Shown here: piece by piece, positions 22,333 through 23,803 of the stretch
Layout of the letters: each line of letters begins with the position of its first letter
Numbering within the stretch: the stretch's first letter is position 1
Source: a virus
IMG/VR virus record: IMGVR_UViG_3300014050_000139
Span: 1 to 23,803 of that record
Reading direction: 5' to 3' (one strand)
DNA: 23,803 nucleotides
Made by a program: the position numbers and the translations under genes
Notes under the pieces: generated by a model
Seen by the model: the letters and a program-made list of their open reading frames with translations, nothing else
Told to the model about the DNA's origin: nothing
The model's database searches: none

Positions 22333-22340
22333 CAAAGTTA
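22333..22340 (-). promoter_or_regulatory. Bacteroidota -7 element (TAACTTTG)
   Basis: Minus-strand TAACTTTG is a full match to TAnnTTTG in the non-coding region between the early genes and the replication genes. Transcription would start near 22328 and run through the hairpins. No TTTG is seen at 19-21 nt upstream, so a phage activator may be needed if it is used. Confidence 0.45.
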
Positions 22341-22390
22341 ATCAAAACTGCGCATCAGTCTTACGGGACTTTTGCACAAGTTTTAATAAC

Positions 22391-22624
22391 TTACACCACG
22401 GGCTTCTTGCCCATGTAATAAACACCGTACCTCGTTCCGGTCTTGGACTTCACATCGAGGCGTTTAATCTTCATACCTCGGTTGTAGATGAGGTTGTAGA
22501 TGACGGCAGACAGGCGTGTACACTTGTACTTCTTGAAGGCTTCCATCGAGGTGATGGGCTGGTTGCTCTTCAGGTGTTGCGCGATTAGGTCGTGCTGGTT
22601 CATTGGTTTTTTTGTTGTGTTCAT
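22391..22624 (-). CDS. Small winged-helix DNA-binding protein (HTH_39-like)
   Basis: 77 residues. Residues 11-50 (DLIAQHLKSNQPITSMEAFK, KYKCTRLSAVIYNLIYNRGM) match the HTH_39 pattern 'i..~L.~g..iT~~eA~~~~g~~rL~~~I~~Lr~~G', and RYGVYYM closes the wing. Such proteins are common small regulators or accessory factors in phages. A pair of 22-bp dyad repeats lies 25 nt upstream of its start, which suggests autoregulation. The start ATG at 22624 shares its leader sequence with the gene starting at 22879. Confidence 0.8.
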   Translation of the reverse strand: MNTTKKPMNQHDLIAQHLKSNQPITSMEAFKKYKCTRLSAVIYNLIYNRGMKIKRLDVKSKTGTRYGVYYMGKKPVV

Positions 22625-22648
22625 GGTGTTTTGGGGTTAGGGTTTATT

Positions 22649-22701
22649 TTTTACTCAGTCTATTGAGTGATTTTACTCAGTCTATTGAGTGATTTTACTC
22701 A
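22649..22701. repeat. 22-bp tandem dyad repeats upstream of the winged-helix gene (candidate operator)
   Basis: Two exact 22-bp units (22649-22670, 22671-22692) plus a 9-bp partial third. Each contains ACTCA-N6-TGAGT (22653-22668, 22675-22690) with a further ACTCA half-site at 22697-22701, so the dyads are two helical turns apart on one DNA face. The second unit also supplies the TAG stop of the 65-residue gene (22682-22684). Confidence 0.72.
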
Positions 22702-22879
22702 ATGGTTTCAACTCTTCGGTTCCTTCGAGGAATCGCATCATGTTCGTGATGCGGTCGGTCGTTCCCAGCGGCCAGTCGGCCAAGGCGATGAACCGCTTCT
22801 GCATCTCGTTTAACAGGTCTCTGTTGCTTTCGCTGTGCGCGGTAAAGAAGTCAATGTACTCGCGTGGTAGTGTGTTCAT
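22682..22879 (-). CDS. Small hypothetical early protein
   Basis: 65 residues, ATG at 22879. Helical and soluble (EYIDFFTAHSESNRDLLNEM, FIALADWPLGTTDRITNMM). No known family. It ends inside the 22-bp dyad repeat. Early-region position suggests a host take-over or regulatory role, but nothing in the sequence shows it. Confidence 0.62.
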   Translation of the reverse strand: MNTLPREYIDFFTAHSESNRDLLNEMQKRFIALADWPLGTTDRITNMMRFLEGTEELKPLSKITQ

Positions 22880-22900
22880 GGTGTTTGTTTTTAGGGTTTG

Positions 22901-23380
22901 TTAATGTTCGTACCTCATTGAGTTGATGTAAAACATATCGCCTGCCTGCACCTCCAAGCCCACGAGCTTCACGGCATACATCACACATTCAATAGTAGCC
23001 TTAGCCGTCTCCCTCATGTTGCTCACTCCCATCAGGTACTGGGTAAGCATCGACTTGGTGCGGATACATTGTGTGTACACCGTCGTGCGGTGGTGCGTTT
23101 GCAGGTAGTGGCCGTGCTGCAGCTTCTTGTTCAATCCTCGCAAGCCGTAGACGTCCGCAAGAATGTAAAAGAACGCATTGCGGGCATATACAACCTCACG
23201 CTTATGGGTGTGCCTGTACAGGTCTTTGTCGCTGACTTTGAACTTCTTTGCGCAATAGTTGTGTACCTTCTCGATAGCCAAGTCTTGGTCTTTTATATGC
23301 CTAAAGTAATACGCTGGCAGTTGCGGGTCAAAGTAGTTGAGGCTGTGGGATAAGAACTTATCGTTGGTTTCCTTGTTCAT
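22901..23380 (-). CDS. DnaA domain IV-like DNA-binding protein
   Basis: 159 residues, ATG at 23380, overlapping the upstream gene by 23 nt. Residues 36-112 follow the DnaA C-terminal domain: VHNYCAKKFKVSDKDL, a basic helix KREVVYARNAFFYILADVYG, and HHRTTVYTQCIRTK (96-109), which corresponds to the DnaA-box-reading 'DHTTVLHA..KI' signature. The ATPase domain of DnaA is absent. It could bind host or phage DnaA boxes, either to start phage replication or to interfere with host initiation. Residues 113-159 are a phage-specific tail. Confidence 0.75.
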   Translation of the reverse strand: MNKETNDKFLSHSLNYFDPQLPAYYFRHIKDQDLAIEKVHNYCAKKFKVSDKDLYRHTHKREVVYARNAFFYILADVYGLRGLNKKLQHGHYLQTHHRTTVYTQCIRTKSMLTQYLMGVSNMRETAKATIECVMYAVKLVGLEVQAGDMFYINSMRYEH

Positions 23381-23558
23381 TGGTGTCGTTTAAGTATTGT
23401 TTCATCGCCTCCGCAAAGGTTATGGCCTTGTATTGCGGCTGGCCGTCCGCGCCTGTTACATAGGCTGAATGTATCACCGTTTCCGGTGCAGGGAGGGAGA
23501 CTCTCCCCCTCACCTGCTTCGCGGTCAGATAGTTTTCTAAAATTAATTTGTGCTTCAT
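23358..23558 (-). CDS. Small hypothetical early protein
   Basis: 66 residues, ATG at 23558 overlapping the upstream stop as ATGA. It has a strand-rich middle (VSLPAPETVIHSAYVTGADG) and a charged helical end (AITFAEAMKQYLNDTNEQG). No family recognised. Translational coupling on both sides places it in the early operon. Confidence 0.6.
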   Translation of the reverse strand: MKHKLILENYLTAKQVRGRVSLPAPETVIHSAYVTGADGQPQYKAITFAEAMKQYLNDTNEQGNQR

Positions 23559-23803
23559 ATTATTGGTTTAATACTAATCGATTCAGCCGTGTAACTCACC
23601 ATCGGGGTGTCGATGGCCTCGCCCGTTTCCGGGTCAACGCCTCCACCTGCCTTGGCAATGGTCTCGATATACTCCAGCTTGGCCTTGGCGGTCTTCCACG
23701 CGCTGATGCCCTTGAAGTCGTACATCCTACGTCCCGGAACCATCGTCACGGTGCAGCCGTTCATCTTGAAGGTATTCGTGCCGTGATTCGCTGCCTGCGT
23801 GAT
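23555..23803 (-). CDS. C-terminal part of a hypothetical protein (5' end outside window)
   Basis: The frame is open to the right edge, so the start lies beyond the window; an in-frame ATG at 23764 is probably internal. The visible 82 residues include FKMNGCTVTMVPGRRMYDFK and AWKTAKAKLEYIETIAKAGG, then a DPETGEAID linker and YTAESISIKPII. The pattern recalls Gp157/host-nuclease-inhibitor-like small phage proteins, but not strongly enough to name it. Confidence 0.55.
   Translation of the reverse strand: MTQAANHGTNTFKMNGCTVTMVPGRRMYDFKGISAWKTAKAKLEYIETIAKAGGGVDPETGEAIDTPMVSYTAESISIKPII

Noticed and set aside
1-23803. Diversity-generating retroelement, transposase, integrase, tRNA or lysis genes
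   Set aside because: Looked for because some Mu-like Bacteroides phages carry them, but no reverse transcriptase, recombinase, tRNA cloverleaf or lysis motif was seen in any frame.

Overview
The window is 23.8 kb of a contractile-tailed (myovirus) bacteriophage or prophage, almost certainly from a member of the Bacteroidota. The host call rests on promoter elements of the Bacteroidota type (TAnnTTTG, one with TTTG 19 nt upstream at 10509-10539), A-rich leaders without clear Shine-Dalgarno sites, and protein families typical of phages from this phylum. All genes but one lie on the minus strand and are read from right to left. They are packed tightly: start and stop codons overlap as ATGA at 584, 1619, 13595, 14657, 20168, 20446, 21171 and 23558, and as TAATG or TGATG at 11535, 15442 and 19806. 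Several genes start with TTG or GTG.

Right end (23803-22391), early genes: a partial small gene at the window edge, two small unknown proteins, a stand-alone DnaA domain IV-like protein and a small winged-helix (HTH_39-like) protein. A 22-bp dyad repeat lies just upstream of the last. 22390-22162 is non-coding on both strands. It holds a -7 promoter element, two intrinsic terminators and a hairpin whose loop is complementary to the second terminator's loop, so it looks like an attenuator leader or a small RNA. 22161-19806, replication: an unknown protein, a DUF1376-type replication initiator containing candidate iterons, a probable partner protein, a small unknown and a VRR-NUC nuclease.

19806-13086, packaging and head/neck in a Mu-like set: TerS, TerL, a gp36-like neck protein carrying two inserted carbohydrate-binding-like modules, a DUF935 portal, an unknown, a MuF-like minor head protein, a ferritin with a complete di-iron site, a gpG-like morphogenesis protein and a tail-terminator-like protein. 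13086-10762 is a displaced distal-tail block (baseplate J-like, a baseplate protein with a carbohydrate-binding-like module, a fibre-like protein). 10544-10765 is the only plus-strand gene, a ribbon-helix-helix-like regulator with its own consensus promoter, divergent from the capsid operon. 10478-7695 holds the ClpP-fold prohead protease fused to a scaffold, the major capsid protein, a protein with a Sec signal peptide, and a small unknown, closed by a strong terminator at 7659-7689.

7643-1, tail: sheath, tube, tail assembly chaperone with a -1 programmed frameshift, tape measure, DUF6046-like baseplate protein, gpD-like hub, gpV-like spike, gp25/W-like wedge with a collagen-like tail, and the start of a repeat-rich fibre that runs off the left edge. 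No integrase, transposase, repressor or lysis gene is visible, so the lifestyle cannot be decided. The most unusual items are the ferritin inside the head operon, the structured RNA element at 22170-22328, the leaderless-type promoters set 4-5 nt from start codons, the secreted protein beside the capsid gene, and the lone divergent regulator.
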